Source: Ardenticatenia bacterium (GTDB lineage Bacteria; Chloroflexota; Anaerolineae; Ardenticatenales; Ardenticatenaceae). From it: DNA of 57,555 nucleotides. Position numbers and translations under genes: made by a program. The stretch covers positions 1 through 57,555 of the forward strand of contig JAUZRY010000104.1 of assembly GCA_030949995.1 (NCBI GenBank). The letters are read 5' to 3'. Below are positions 11,390-22,120 of the stretch, one piece after another. The notes beneath the pieces were generated by a model. That model was not told the DNA's origin. It saw only the letters and a list, made by a program, of their open reading frames with translations, and searched no databases. How positions within the stretch are numbered: the stretch's first letter is position 1; each line of letters starts with the position of its first letter.

Positions 11390-13903
11390 TTACGGGGCCA
11401 CCTGGAGAGCGCCCAAGCGCACAGTATCGCCGGCCAGCTCACCTTCCAAGGTGACGGGAAGTCGCTGGAGAGAGCGTTCGTCGTAGAGGCCCGCCAAGAA
11501 TGTGTAAGTTCCGGGTGCCGTCTCCGCGGGCACGGTGAGGATGTACTCGTCCACCACCGTGAGCCCCTCCCGCCAGAGGGGCGTGGGAAGGAAGCCTTCC
11601 TGGGGCTGCTGGTCATCTTGGGCACCAACGTGCCATCTGGGGCCAGCAGGTGCACAAATCCCTTGTAAGGCACTGTGCTCTCCTGAAGGGCCTGCCAGTG
11701 AAGCCGCACGCGCACGCTCTCCCCGGGGCGCAGCGAGCTTACAGGGGCCCCATCGTCTGAGACGAGATCCCAGCCCACCAGTACGGCAACTTCTCCGAGG
11801 CGCGGCTTGGGCATGAGCGGCCGTTGGGGCGCGGGCAACGAGCCAACTTGGAGGAGGTCTACCACCAGTGTGTCCCCGATGGGCGCCCCTGTGTTCACAT
11901 CCACGGCCGGCAGGCGTTCGAGGGTCTGGGGATCGTAGAAGGTAAGCTCCACCCTGTAGATGCCTGGGGGGGCTTCCGCAGGCACTGTGAACGTGTGGCC
12001 GTCGGGCCAGACATCGCGCAGGCGCCATGTGGACGTGGGGGAGCCCCACGGCCACCCCTCGTCGCGTAGCAACTCGCGCCCCCCCGGCCCAACGACGCGC
12101 ACCAGCACGTTCAAGTTCCGTTCGATGGGAGCAATGCTCTGGAGGTAAAATGTGGCCACAAATGTCTCGCCTGGCATCACACGGGCCGGCAGCCGGTAGG
12201 CCACTAGGCGAATTTGTCCTCCCCAGTCGGTGAAGCGGGGGCGGCCTACGGCCAAGTAGTCTGGTGGGGGCACGCCTCGTACATCGTAGATGCGGGCATA
12301 CTCTAGCCCGTTTATGGTGATCACCTTCTCGGGTACCTGTTGCTCGAAGTACTCCAGCAGCTCCCGCGTCGGAAGGCCGCGTTGCCATTGGTTGGCGTAG
12401 GTCACGACGTAGTCGGTGCTCAACCATTGGATGACATTGGTCATTGTGGCCCTGAAGCGGATGGGCATGGCTTCGCCCGTGAAGTAATAGGAGAACGGTC
12501 CGTCCATGTACCAAGTGGTCACGCGGAGTTGTTCCGCACCTGGCTTCGCGTTGAGGTATCTGGCTGCCACGTCCAATCCCTCTCCCCACCCTATCAGCAT
12601 GACCCGTGGTGCCCGCCGTGCACCGCCCAGCACCGGGTTGTAATAACTGAGGTAGTACGGAAAGGTGGTCAACGTGCCAACTCCTTGGCCACACATCACC
12701 ACGCCCACGAGGAGCCACGCTGTGGCCACCTGCCACCGGCGTGCACGTTCCACAAGGGCCCACCACCCCTGCGCGGCCACCAAGGCCAAGAGGGGAAAGG
12801 CGGGCAACAGGTACCGATCGAACTTCTTGGCCCCCAAGCTCATCACGAGGCCAAAGGCCAGGGCAGCTGCTACCAGCCAGCCCGCCACAGCCCGCGCGCG
12901 CGTATCGGCGAACAGACCGTGCCGGCGGCTCCAAGCGACAGCAGCGAGGATGAGACCGGCCAACACTACAGGGGTCTCCCGCCAGAGATAGTTCACAGGG
13001 TAGAAAAGCCAGCCAGGATCGGCCTCATAGACTCGTCCCATAAAGAAGGTGGGATTCAAGTGCCCCACCTCGGCATACGTGGTAGCGGTGGCCAGCACTT
13101 GTGCGACGCTCTGCCATGGCGTCACCCACATGGCCGGCCAAGCTCCTACGAAGGCCGTCATCCCCACCAGGCCCCAAAGCCCTCCTGTCTGGAGCCCCTG
13201 TGGCCATGCCCCTTGACGCCGGGCATCCCAGAGCAACATCGCCCCCACCAGTGGCACCAAGAAGAGGCCCGGCGACTTGGTCAACCACGCCAGGCCGGCG
13301 GCCACCCCTGAAATGATGAGATCGCGCTGTCGGCGGCCGTCGAACATGTAGGCCATCAATGCTGAGAGGGAGGCCAACACCAGGGCAGAGAGCAGTGCAT
13401 CCAAGTGGAGCAAGCGGGACAGGCCCACGTGAAAGGGGGAGAGAGCCACGAGGGCCACGCCAAGCGCAGCCGGCCCATCCCCGAGGACCCGTCGTGCAAA
13501 GGCGAAGGCAACCAGCAACGCACCCGCCACAAAGAACACGATGAACAGGCGACCTGCCACCAGCACGCTGAGGGGGGTAGCCCCTTCTGGCGCAGAAATG
13601 GCTCGATCTCCTCATCTTTCCAACCAAAGTACCCGGGCGCTTCGCGGACATACGCTGGATACTTGATCAACACCCCCAAAGCTCCGGCCCACATGACTGT
13701 CACGCCCGGGTGCTCCCGTTGAAAGGTGCGAGCAAAGTCGGCGTGGGCCAGAGGAAGCGGGCATAGGCGAAGTTGGCCGAACGGGCCAGCCACTTGCGCT
13801 CATCAGGGGTGACAAATTGGCCTAGCTTGGGCAAACGCGGGGCCAGAATGAGCACGAGGAGCAAGAGCATCAGGGCTGTTGAGCGAAATCGCACAGCGGT
13901 CAT
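11390..13903 (-). CDS. PMT/ArnT-type membrane glycosyltransferase, three frameshifts
   Basis: Polytopic GT-C glycosyltransferase of about 835 residues. N-terminal [16 protein letters not shown] contains the acidic DE pair expected in the first periplasmic loop; then [14 protein letters not shown] and [15 protein letters not shown], followed by many membrane segments and a soluble C-terminal beta-rich domain ending LGALQVAP. Three frame changes break it. A duplicated dinucleotide lies near 13750. One base is missing in a C4 run at 13581-13584, and another near 11622. Each single correction gives continuous, family-like protein. It probably uses a polyprenyl-phosphate sugar to modify surface glycan or lipid; the acceptor is unknown. 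Its ATG overlaps the preceding gene's TGA (ATGA), so the two are translationally coupled. Confidence 0.75.
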
Positions 13904-16468
13904 GGAGGCTCAATGGTGATTGTGGTCAGCTCGAGTTGGTTACCCAAGGGACGACCGTCGGCCGAGAAGATCTCCAACCGGTAGCCCTGTTCGCGCTGGT
14001 ACATGCCCGTGATGAGGGGATATGTGCCAGCCTTGGCGTCAGGGAAGATAGGAATGCGATACGGGTCCACCACGAGCTCGTTGACCTTCCACTTCGAGGT
14101 GGGCAAGCGATCACAGCCAGGCTCCCCGTCACGCTGGCCGTACATGGCCACGCCCGGCTCCAGGATTTGGTTGAAAACGCTGTAGCGCTCGAAGATGTTG
14201 GCCGTGGTCGTCCAGTAGAGCGTGAGCAGAATCGTATCGCCAGGCTTTACTGTGGTGCGGTCGATCGTGTATCCCTTCAGCCAGATGCTCTCACCAAGCC
14301 GCACGTTGAGGGGATGTTGAATGGTGGGCAGAACGGTCGGGTAATCGAGCGGGAAATCAGGAGATGAGAGCATCTCGTCGAACCACGGCTCATACGCCTC
14401 CACGTAGAAGGTGCGAGGCGTGAGGGGGTGATCCCCCTTGCGGTAGATCTCCATGCGTGGCTGGCCGTTGATGATCACTGCCGAAGAGCTGGTATTCCCG
14501 CCGGAGCTTTTCCTGGAGCAAGCGACGCTCCTCTTCTCCCTCCGGCTCCAAGTTGTCAATGAAGAAGAAGAGCGTGTGGTCCCGGAGGCAACGCTCTTGA
14601 CCACGAGTGTACCAGTCAGGCACCCACGCCTCCTTCTCGTTGGTCTCGTAAATACCGCTCAACACGCCTTGGGCGTAGAGCGCCCCCACCACCTTCCAGC
14701 CATTGCGCAGCGGAAAACCGAAGATGGCCTTGTCCTCGGGCTCATCGTATACGACCCAGTATCCGGGCAAGCGGTTCTGCTGCCACGTGCGCAGGATTTC
14801 AACTCGATTGTACACAAAGTAGAAGTAGATGTAGGTGCCAAAGAGCACGAGTCCGAGCAGGGCGCCCACCGTGCTCACAGCCACGGCGCGCCCCAAGCCC
14901 AAACGCCCGCGGAGCGCGTCGAAGCCCCGCCCGATGACTAGGCCGCTCAGCAGAGCCCACGGCATGAAGAAGATGTAGACGTGAGAGCGCGGTTTCTCGG
15001 TCAGAAAGAGGGCCAGCAAGGCTGTGCTCCCGAACCAAGCCCATATTGTGCGTTCCTCATGGGCCATGCGGGGCGCGAACCACGCCAGGGCAAAGAGCCC
15101 GAGGAAGACGAGGACTGTGAAATCGCGGCCACTCACCGTGAGCCACGAGGGGTTCAGCGCCGTGATGCTCAATCCCGCTACAGATGCTACGGCAAGCGGC
15201 CATGCCAGTCGACCTCCTCCCCGACGGCATGCTTGGATGAGCCCAATGGTGGCAAGCCCTATCATGGTCACCAGGTAATACGTGGAGCTGTACACCGTGG
15301 TGCGCAGGAAGAAGTCGGTCAAGTTGTTGTAGGGGAACTGGCCTCCGATGCGACGTTGTGTGAGGTAGGCGTAGGTGGCAGCAAAGTTCGGGTGGAGCAC
15401 GAAGGGCACGTAGAAGAGCGCCAACAGCGCCCCTCCGAGCAACAGAGCCGGCACAAGGTCCAAGATCAGGCGAGACCAAGGCTCCCGCTGACGCCACGCT
15501 CCCCACACCATGAAGAGGAGCGCCGGCAAGGCCACAACAATGGCCTCGTAGTGGGCAAACAGGCCGGCCGTCAACACCAAAGCAGCCAGAACCCAGTAGC
15601 GCTTGCGACCCGCTGGCCACCGGGCGGTACGATACAGGATCAGTACAACCACCACATTGGTGAGAAAGACGACACTTTGGTATTGAACGATGCGGGAAAA
15701 GCCAACAAGGTATCCGTCCACGGCCAACAGCATGGCCGCCGCCCAGCCGGCCACGGGCCCGAAGAGGCGCCACCCGAGCACGAAGGTGGCAACGAGCCCC
15801 ACTACGTTCGCGAGGGCAAAAGGAACCCGAGCACCTGTCTCGTTGAGCCGGCCCGTGAGAGCGTAGAGATTCGTGGGCAGCAGGATCTCAGTAGGGCCTT
15901 TCTTGTGAATGAGCAAGACTTCTTCACGCCCTTGGATCACACCTGCTGCCCGCAGGGCCGCACGGGCTTCGTCGCCTTGGAACTCGGAGTAGCCCAAGTT
16001 GGGCAACCGGAAGAAGGCGCCCACCAGCAGGAGAACAGCGAGCCCCAAAAGTCCCCAACGCCGTTTGCCTTCCCGCCAGAGGGAAGGCCATTCCGGGGAG
16101 GAGCCATGTCGCCGAATGTCCAACCCATCCTCGCGCCGCCAGACGAGCCAAAGGAGCACCCCTGCCACGAGCCCATACGCAACCACCATGTGGAAGGCAC
16201 TTAAGCCGCCAGGCAGGTAGCTCAGCATCAGAGTGACAACAACGGCCACGCCATACCCAGCAGAGATACTGTACAGAAGATGCTCCAACGGCTCGGGGCG
16301 GTGTGCATTGCCTCCAACAAGCCATTCGACGAGGAGAAAACCGGGCACATAAGCCGTTACCACGAATACAGCCAGCGATCGGAGGGTCAAAGGAAGAGGG
16401 AGGAAGATGGAAAGCAAGGCCCCTGTCAGCAGGGTAATCGTCCACACGGCGATTCGTTTACGTTCCAT
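13900..16468 (-). CDS. Membrane glycosyltransferase (GT39/DUF2723-like), one frameshift
   Basis: Polytopic protein of about 855 residues. ATG 16468 gives MERKRIAVWTITLLTGALL and a first block of hydrophobic segments. Then comes the acidic loop motif LGYSEFQGDEARAALRA, with LLIHKKGPTEILLPTNLYAL, more membrane segments and a soluble C-terminal domain (MEIYRKGDHPLTPRTF, TILLTLYWTT). These features match GT-C enzymes that transfer from polyprenyl-phosphate sugars. The frame breaks near 14480, after REYQLFG; one added G gives AVIINGQPRMEIY. The stop overlaps the next gene's start. Together the pair probably glycosylates envelope polymers, perhaps with the nearby phosphatidyltransferase, but that is inference. 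Confidence 0.75.
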
Positions 16469-16774
16469 ATCCTCATATCTTTTCGGGGACCAGGTGCGGC
16501 GGTCTCATCACACGGGCCTCCACTGAGGGCAAATAGTAACACGGAGCCAGCAGGTGGGCAAATAGTCCGCCATTCTCCCCTCGGACAATTGGCCGGGAGG
16601 GGTGATTTTGCCAAAGCACATAAAACCCGTTATTATTGGAAAAGTGTTCCACCGGAGGCATTGTGTCCGGCCGTTGTTTTGTGTTTTACGTTGGTTGTCG
16701 CCCATTCACCCCCTGTTCTGTCCCTAATCTCGTTCTGTGAAGGCGCAATCGAAAACCCAACGGAGGTTTCAGTT
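16469..16774. other. Divergent intergenic region between glycosyltransferase and TRAP genes
   Basis: No gene is seen. An inverted repeat CCCCTC (16577-16582)/GAGGGG (16597-16602) encloses the palindrome CAATTG and could be an operator. I found no promoter pair good enough to call for either direction. Confidence 0.35.
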
Positions 16775-17389
16775 ATGCGCTATCTCATCGCGTTTACACG
16801 CGTTGTTGATGCCATCTCCGAGCGAATGGGCCAACTGGCTATGTACATCACGATCTTGACCATCATCGTTGGTTTCTACAATGTGGTTGCCAGATACCTT
16901 GGTAGGTTTATTGAGGTAAAGCTTTCATCGAATTTCTTTATTGAGCTTCAGTGGTATCTGTATACCCTTGTTTTCTTTTTCGGCTTTGCTTATATCATGA
17001 AGCACGGCATTAACGTGCGCGTGGACTTCTTCTACGGCCAGTGGAGCAACAAGCGTAAGGCCATGTTGGACTTCTGGGGCCACCTTCTCCTCCTGACTCC
17101 CTTCCTCATCCTCGCCCTCTATGTGACGATTGACCCCGTATTGCGCTCTTGGGGACGCCTGCCCAATGGTACATGGGGGCCTTGGGAAATGTCCCCCGAC
17201 CCCAGTGGCCTGCCTCGCGCGCCCATCAAAAGCATGATTCTGGTGGCCTTCTTCACGCTCCTGCTCCAGACGGTGGCCGAGCTCATTAAAATGTACGCCG
17301 TGATCACCGACCGCGAGGACATCCTGGAGCAAGTTAGACCGTACATCATAGAGGAGATTGAGCGCGAGGAGCCACTGCGCATCGAGTAG
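16775..17389 (+). CDS. dctQ: TRAP transporter small permease (DctQ type)
   Basis: Four-helix small membrane subunit of a tripartite ATP-independent periplasmic transporter, 204 residues. Hydrophobic segments lie near residues 15-38, 50-72, 92-115 and 145-168; FNVVARY-like FYNVVARYLGR and IELQWYLYTLVFFFGFAY are typical of DctQ, including the conserved EL/Q-W segment. ATG 16775 follows CGGAGG. It precedes the large permease by about 90 bases. The substrate is probably an organic or keto acid, judging by the binding protein at 20024-21211. The long hydrophilic insertion after the third helix (PNGTWGPWEMSPDPSGLP) is typical of the TakQ-like subgroup, by recollection. Confidence 0.85.
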   Translation: MRYLIAFTRVVDAISERMGQLAMYITILTIIVGFYNVVARYLGRFIEVKLSSNFFIELQWYLYTLVFFFGFAYIMKHGINVRVDFFYGQWSNKRKAMLDFWGHLLLLTPFLILALYVTIDPVLRSWGRLPNGTWGPWEMSPDPSGLPRAPIKSMILVAFFTLLLQTVAELIKMYAVITDREDILEQVRPYIIEEIEREEPLRIE

Positions 17390-17478
17390 GACCTGTGCCA
17401 GATCGATGGGGATGACATTCTGCTATGTCCCGCTGTCCAGGAAGTCAATGTATCCCTGCCACATGAGGAGCTAAGGCT

Positions 17479-18813
17479 ATGGAATACGGATGGCTTGCGC
17501 TGGTGATGTTCATTCCTTTCACCATCTTGTTGGTCTACGGGTACCCGGTGGCTTTCTGCTTCGCCGGCACAGCCTCGATGTTCGTCATCATCGGGCTGTT
17601 GCTGGGCACCTTTGACATGAACCTATTGCGGTTGTTGCCCAATCGCTGGTTTGGCACCATGTCCAACTTTACCCTTCTGGCCATCATCTACTTCGTCTTC
17701 ATGGGGGCCATCTTCGAGAAATCAGGCCTTGCAGAAATGTTATTGGAAACCATTGGGCTCCTGCTCGGTCCTATACGGGGTGGCTTGGCCTTGGCTGTAA
17801 TCGTGGTGGGCACCCTGCTGGCCGCGGCCACGGGAGTTGTGGCTGCCACGGTGATCGTGATGGGCCTCCTCTCCCTGCCAATCATGATCCGCTACGGGTA
17901 CGACCACAAGCTCGCCACAGGGGTCATCGCGGCCTCGGGAACCATGGCTCAGCTTCTGCCTCCGAGCCTCGTGTTGGTCGTCTTGGCAGATCAAATCGGC
18001 GTTTCCGTCGGCGACCTCTTCTTGGGGGCGCTGGTGCCAGGCCTCATCCTCTCAGGGCTCTATATGCTCTATGTGGTCTACGTGGCCATTACCAACCCTG
18101 AGGCCGCTCCAGCATTGCCTCCGGAGGCGCGCACGTTGCGAGGCATGGCCCTCCTGCGCCGTGTGATGGTCGCCCTCGTGCCGCCCGTGCTGCTCATCTT
18201 CGCCGTGTTGGGCAGCATCTTTTTCGGCATTGCTACTCCCACTGAGGCTGGTGCCGTGGGTTCCATCGGCGCTTGTGTGTTGGCAGCAGCCAACCGACGC
18301 CTGAATTGGAAACTGATCAAGGATGCTGCCCGGTCAACAGCCAACATCACTGCGCTGGTGATCATGATTCTCTTCTGCTCCACCTTCTTTGGCCTCGTCT
18401 TCGACGGCTTAGGAGGACAGCGGTATGTGACCGAATTGCTCACCAATCTGCCCGGCGGATATTGGGGGTTCATTATTGTGGCCAACATCGCGGTTTTCCT
18501 GCTGGGTATCAACCTGGAGTTCTTGGAGATCAGCTTTATCGTGATGCCCCTCTTCGTGCCGGCCGCTCGCGCTCTGGGTATCGATCTGGTCTGGTTCGGC
18601 GTGATGATGGCCATCAACTTGAACATGGCCTTCATTTCCCCTCCTGTGGGCTTCTCCCTCTTCTATCTCCAGAGCGTGGCACCTGAAGAAGTAGAAACTA
18701 TCGACATTCACAAGGGAGCTATTCCCTTCATGGTGTTACAGGGGATAGCGCTCATTGCGGTGATCCTCTTCCCCGAGACTGTGCAGTGGCTGGTGCAACT
18801 CTCGGCCGGATAA
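17479..18813 (+). CDS. dctM: TRAP transporter large permease (DctM type)
   Basis: Large membrane subunit of 444 residues with about twelve hydrophobic segments, forming the sodium- or proton-coupled transport channel. Family features are the opening [37 protein letters not shown], the loop [20 protein letters not shown] with [32 protein letters not shown], and [18 protein letters not shown] near the end. ATG 17479 lies 90 bases after dctQ, with AGGAGCTAAGGCT before it. A hairpin follows the stop. Confidence 0.9.
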   Translation: MEYGWLALVMFIPFTILLVYGYPVAFCFAGTASMFVIIGLLLGTFDMNLLRLLPNRWFGTMSNFTLLAIIYFVFMGAIFEKSGLAEMLLETIGLLLGPIRGGLALAVIVVGTLLAAATGVVAATVIVMGLLSLPIMIRYGYDHKLATGVIAASGTMAQLLPPSLVLVVLADQIGVSVGDLFLGALVPGLILSGLYMLYVVYVAITNPEAAPALPPEARTLRGMALLRRVMVALVPPVLLIFAVLGSIFFGIATPTEAGAVGSIGACVLAAANRRLNWKLIKDAARSTANITALVIMILFCSTFFGLVFDGLGGQRYVTELLTNLPGGYWGFIIVANIAVFLLGINLEFLEISFIVMPLFVPAARALGIDLVWFGVMMAINLNMAFISPPVGFSLFYLQSVAPEEVETIDIHKGAIPFMVLQGIALIAVILFPETVQWLVQLSAG

Positions 18814-18847
18814 GCGTCCACGAGTCAGGCAGTCTGTTGCAAAAGCA

Positions 18848-18941
18848 AACATGTTCGAGCGCGGGCTCTACTAGCCCGCGCTCCTCTGATGAAAAAGCAT
18901 GAGACCATCGACGAAAAGAGCTAGTCGCTCTTGAACATGTT
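18848..18941. repeat. Imperfect long inverted repeat enclosing the dctM hairpin
   Basis: AACATGTTCGAGCG (18848-18861) recurs inverted as CGCTCTTGAACATGTT (18926-18941), 14 matching bases plus a two-base insertion. The 94-base unit contains the smaller hairpin. No target duplication is visible. It could be a nested cruciform or a MITE-like sequence. Confidence 0.4.
18857..18883 (+). terminator. Hairpin after dctM
   Basis: GAGCGCGGGCT (18857-18867) and its exact complement (18873-18883) enclose a 5-base loop. There is no long T-tract, only a GAAAAA stretch shortly after. Plausible terminator for the DctQM transcript and, read the other way, for the gene at 18955-19859. Confidence 0.55.
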
Positions 18942-18954
18942 GCCATTGTGCCCG

Positions 18955-19859
18955 TCACGTTGAGCGATCAGTGGGTTGATCGGGTGGCACCACGTGGCCG
19001 TTCACTACACGCCAAACACCCTTATCGCGGGCGTACTCATCAATGAGAGGATCAATGCGTCGGCCGGCCACAGCTGGTATGACAGGTATCTCCACAACGC
19101 GCTGTAATATCTGGGCACGTCTCACCGCCCGGTCTACGTCTTCCTGGCCAATACCCAAAGAGACCTCGGCCATTACATAGAGCGGCGTGTTATCGTCACG
19201 GCTGCGTCCGCGCATGACCACATCGCACAGCAACACCTCTTCGCGCTCATTCCAAGCAATCTCGCCCCGATCATAGGCCTGATCCAACAAGTCGGCCAGT
19301 TGCTGTGAAGAAAGAACTCGAACTTTCCGAATGATCCGGCCGAAATACGCTGATGCATTACGCCGATACTGTTCCTCCAGAAGCGTCCCCTGAATATCTC
19401 CTACTGCTATGGTAAGAACAGCCACCTGGTCAATGACCATCTCCATCTGTTCCTCTAAGCGTGCAAGTCGTGCTTCCGCTCGCGCTAGCCGCTTCTCCGA
19501 ATACCGGTGGGCTTCCACTAGCTCGGCCACGGTGGCTTCCAGCCGTCCAGCCGCTCCTCAGCGCGCCGGTGGGCTTCCAGCAGTGCCTGCTGGTTCCGTG
19601 CCAGCTCGGCCACGGTGGCTTCCAGCCGGTCCAGCCGCTCCTCAGCGCGCCGGTGGGCTTCCACTAGCTCGGCCACGGTGGCTTCCAGCCGGTCCAATCG
19701 CTCTGCCGCCCGTTCATGGGCACGTAGGAGCTCCCGTGCTAAATCAGGCAAAGCGAGAATTTCTTCGCTTAAGAGGAGATGGCGCAGTTCCGCCTGCCAC
19801 TCAGGATACGCTTTCAGAAGGCGAACCAGATCATGAAAATCATGAACGGTAAAGGCCAT
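18955..19859 (-). CDS. Coiled-coil repeat protein with nuclease-like C-terminal domain (DUF3782-like), frameshifted
   Basis: Protein of about 300 residues. The N-terminus (MAFTVHDFHDLVRLLKAYPE) leads into a coiled coil made of near-identical units such as AHRRAEERLDRLEATVAELV. The C-terminal globular part has GTLLEEQYRRNASAYFGRI, EVLLCDVVMRGR and PLYVMAEVSLGIGQEDVDRA. That arrangement resembles DUF3782-type proteins with a PD-(D/E)XK-like fold, judged from general appearance. A frame break falls in the repeats: one copy near 19541-19550 lacks a G present in the others. Function unknown. It sits on the minus strand between the TRAP permease and binding-protein genes, but nothing links it to transport. 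Confidence 0.6.
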
Positions 19860-19979
19860 GTGCTTCCCCCTTGACGCTTAAGATTGTACCCCATGAGCAA
19901 GGGTTCTCCAAATCCACGGGGAGATCATAAGGGGTTTGTCCAAGGACGCAACGCTGCCATCAACTGTGGAGTGGGGAAA

Positions 19980-20007
19980 GGCCGGATGTCCAAGCGGACA
20001 CCCGGCC
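19980..20007 (-). terminator. Intrinsic terminator downstream of dctP
   Basis: On the minus strand GGCCGGGTGTCC, loop GCTT and GGACATCCGGCC form a 12-pair stem with one G-U pair, followed by a short T-run (TTTCC). It lies 16 bases after the DctP stop. Confidence 0.7.
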
Positions 20008-20023
20008 AAATTAGGCAGTGGGG

Positions 20024-21211
20024 TTATTGTTGGCCGCGCAATTGGGAATAGTAGCGGGCAAAGCTGGCTTCATTCAGGCTATGCCAGGAGTACACCCGGT
20101 CACGGAAGGCCAACCACTGGTCGAAGATCTCACGGAAATCCGCGTCCTGCGCGGCCATTTCCTCAAAGAGGTCGAAGGAAGCTTGCTCGGCGGCCTGGAG
20201 AATTTCATCGCTGTAAGGGCGCAGTTCGATGCCACTCTCGAACAACCGCTGAAGAGCTTCACCGTTGCGGGCATCATAGCGGGCCAGCATAGTCATATTA
20301 GCCTGATAGGCAGCCGTGCGGATGACCTCCTGGTACTCTTCTGGGAGCTTGTTCCACTCGTCCAAGTTAATCTGAACTTCTAGAGAGGGACCGGGCTCCC
20401 ACCAGCCGGGGTAATAGTAGTACTTGGTTGCCTTGTGGAGGCCTAATTTTTCGTCATCGTAGGGGCCCACCCACTCGGCCGCGTCAATAGCCCCTGTCTG
20501 AAGGGCCTGGAAAATTTCGCCGCCGGGCAACACTTGCACTGTAGCCCCTAAGCGGCTCATGACCTGGCCACCTAAGCCGGGAATGCGCATCTTCAAGCCC
20601 TGCAAGTCCTTAGCCGTCTCAATTTCCTTGCGGAACCAGCCGCCCATCTGAACGCCCGTGTTGCCGGCCGGGAACTGGATCACGTTGAAGCGTTCCGCGT
20701 AGAAGTTCTGGAGCCACTCCAGGCCACCCCCTTCATATAGCCAAGCGTTCTGTTGCTGGGCCGTCAGGCCAAAGGGCAACGCCGTGCCAAACGCCATCAC
20801 CGGACTTTTACCAATGTAATAGTAAGAAGCAGTGTGGCCAATTGGCACGGCCCCTTGGGCCACTACATCGAGCACCTGGAGCCCCGGAGCCAACTCGCCG
20901 GCCGCACGTGGTGAGATGCGGAACTTGTTGCCCGTCATGGCCGCCACCCGCTCGGCGAAGACCTGAGCGCCACCGAAAATGGTGTCCAAGCCCAAGGGCC
21001 AACTCGTGGCCATCTGCCACTCGACCTCGGGCAATCCTGTATCCTGGGCGATGACTTCGGTCAATTCCTGCTCGCGCTCCTCCACGGGTGTTTGCGGGGC
21101 ACCCGTCTCAGCCGTTGGTGCTGCCTGCTGGCGACAGCCAACGAGCCCCACCGTCACCACTGTTGCCGCCGTTCCCTGAGCTGCCAACCTGAGAAAATCG
21201 CGCCGCTTCAT
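20024..21211 (-). CDS. dctP: TRAP transporter substrate-binding protein, TakP/keto-acid type
   Basis: Periplasmic solute-binding protein of 395 residues. The N-terminus carries both a Tat-like motif ([10 protein letters not shown]) and a lipobox (GLVGC, C26), followed by a Thr/Pro/Glu-rich linker. Mature features are [58 protein letters not shown] and [12 protein letters not shown]. These match the TakP/TTHA0766-like branch, which binds keto or hydroxy acids such as lactate-calcium or pyruvate. It is transcribed toward the DctQM genes from its own strong promoter. Presumably it works with that permease pair, though it is on the opposite strand. The exact ligand is inference. Confidence 0.88.
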   Translation of the reverse strand: MKRRDFLRLAAQGTAATVVTVGLVGCRQQAAPTAETGAPQTPVEEREQELTEVIAQDTGLPEVEWQMATSWPLGLDTIFGGAQVFAERVAAMTGNKFRISPRAAGELAPGLQVLDVVAQGAVPIGHTASYYYIGKSPVMAFGTALPFGLTAQQQNAWLYEGGGLEWLQNFYAERFNVIQFPAGNTGVQMGGWFRKEIETAKDLQGLKMRIPGLGGQVMSRLGATVQVLPGGEIFQALQTGAIDAAEWVGPYDDEKLGLHKATKYYYYPGWWEPGPSLEVQINLDEWNKLPEEYQEVIRTAAYQANMTMLARYDARNGEALQRLFESGIELRPYSDEILQAAEQASFDLFEEMAAQDADFREIFDQWLAFRDRVYSWHSLNEASFARYYSQLRGQQ

Positions 21212-21258
21212 CCCTTCCTCCTCCTTGAACTTGTGGGTTTGTGGGACCGGTGCTGCCT

Positions 21259-21288
21259 ATTATACAGGAAAGGAGAAAATGCTGTCAA
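21259..21288 (-). promoter_or_regulatory. Strong sigma70 promoter of dctP
   Basis: On the minus strand a consensus TTGACA (21288-21283), an 18-base spacer and a consensus TATAAT (21264-21259) lie about 48 bases upstream of the dctP ATG. Confidence 0.8.
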
Positions 21289-21290
21289 CC

Positions 21291-21326
21291 TGATGTTCGG
21301 ACATGAGCTGATGTTTGGACATGAGT
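21291..21326. promoter_or_regulatory. Tandem 18-bp direct repeats next to the dctP -35 box, putative operator
   Basis: TGATGTTCGGACATGAGC (21291-21308) is followed at once by TGATGTTTGGACATGAGT (21309-21326). Each copy holds an ATGTN4ACAT dyad. They end two bases from the -35 hexamer, the right place for an activator or repressor. The regulator is not identified. Confidence 0.5.
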
Positions 21327-21410
21327 TAGGACAAAAAAGGAACCTCCTGGTTAAAGTAAATTGGGAAGCACATCCCGACAATCAAGAGACGCCCTTATGT
21401 TCAAGGAGAA

Positions 21411-21706
21411 GTGGAAAGGAATTTCTCTGCTCCGGTTCACCCAATTTTGTTCGATAACCTGTGGAAGGCCCGCCAGGTGGCTGAAATCCTCGCTGTCATC
21501 TGGTGGGCCCGCTCCGTCCGTTTGACCGAAATTGCGGCTCTGTTGCCGGGTCGAGGAGGTTCCTTGGGACGCGGCTTCCAAGCACTTGCAACGCTTCCTG
21601 CAGCGCACGGCCTCTCGCTCTTATGTGTTGTCCGATAAAGTGCCATTGCCCAAGGAAATGCCCCCCGGCATCTGGTGTGTCAACGGGCTTTCATTGCTGG
21701 GTTAGA
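21411..21706 (+). pseudogene. Degraded transposase N-terminal fragment
   Basis: One frame reads FDNLWKARQVAEILAVIWWA and RSVRLTEIAALLPGRGGS. After a frame change near 21565 another reads KHLQRFLQRTASRSYVLSDK and ends at a TAG at 21704-21706. The order (hydrophobic helix, IAALLPGR, then a RxLQRFL segment) recalls the start of IS4-like transposases. No DDE domain or terminal repeats follow. Assignment rests on general resemblance. Confidence 0.4.
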
Positions 21707-21965
21707 CCATTGTGAGAGCGGCCTTTGGTGTTGGACTGAAAGCTCAGTTGTTTGGGTGTACTCGTCTTCGTAGTCGCCGGCAACCATTTCGTCATCCCGT
21801 TGCGCCGAGGCGCCTGCCCGTCCAAATTCTATGAGAGCGACCTATAAGAGCGACGGACGTGCAGACCAACTCACCATTGCCCGAATACCAAGGATCTGGC
21901 TCCTGGCAAAAGGTGCCGCCTGCGCCAAAAGTGTCCCAACTTTGATCCAAACTCGGTTTAGGGGC

Positions 21966-21994
21966 TTGACAAGGAATGCAAACGTGTGTATGAT
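21966..21994 (+). promoter_or_regulatory. Near-consensus sigma70 promoter of the ABC sugar-type operon
   Basis: TTGACA (21966-21971), exactly 17 bases, TATGAT (21989-21994). It lies about 125 bases upstream of the binding-protein gene; the leader between holds no recognised operator. Confidence 0.8.
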
Positions 21995-22120
21995 GTACAA
22001 ACAATGGCCCCGCCCGTTAGCAGAGAGGCCCACAGCGGACCGGTGGGAGATGTTCCCCCGCTGGCCGTGGAGGCATTCAGTAGCGAACCGTCATGATGAA
22101 GCCCCAAAGGAGGAGGAAGT

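Noticed and set aside
14981-16204. 407-codon frame antisense to the membrane glycosyltransferase
   Set aside because: Hydrophilic mirror of hydrophobic codons, no recognisable family.
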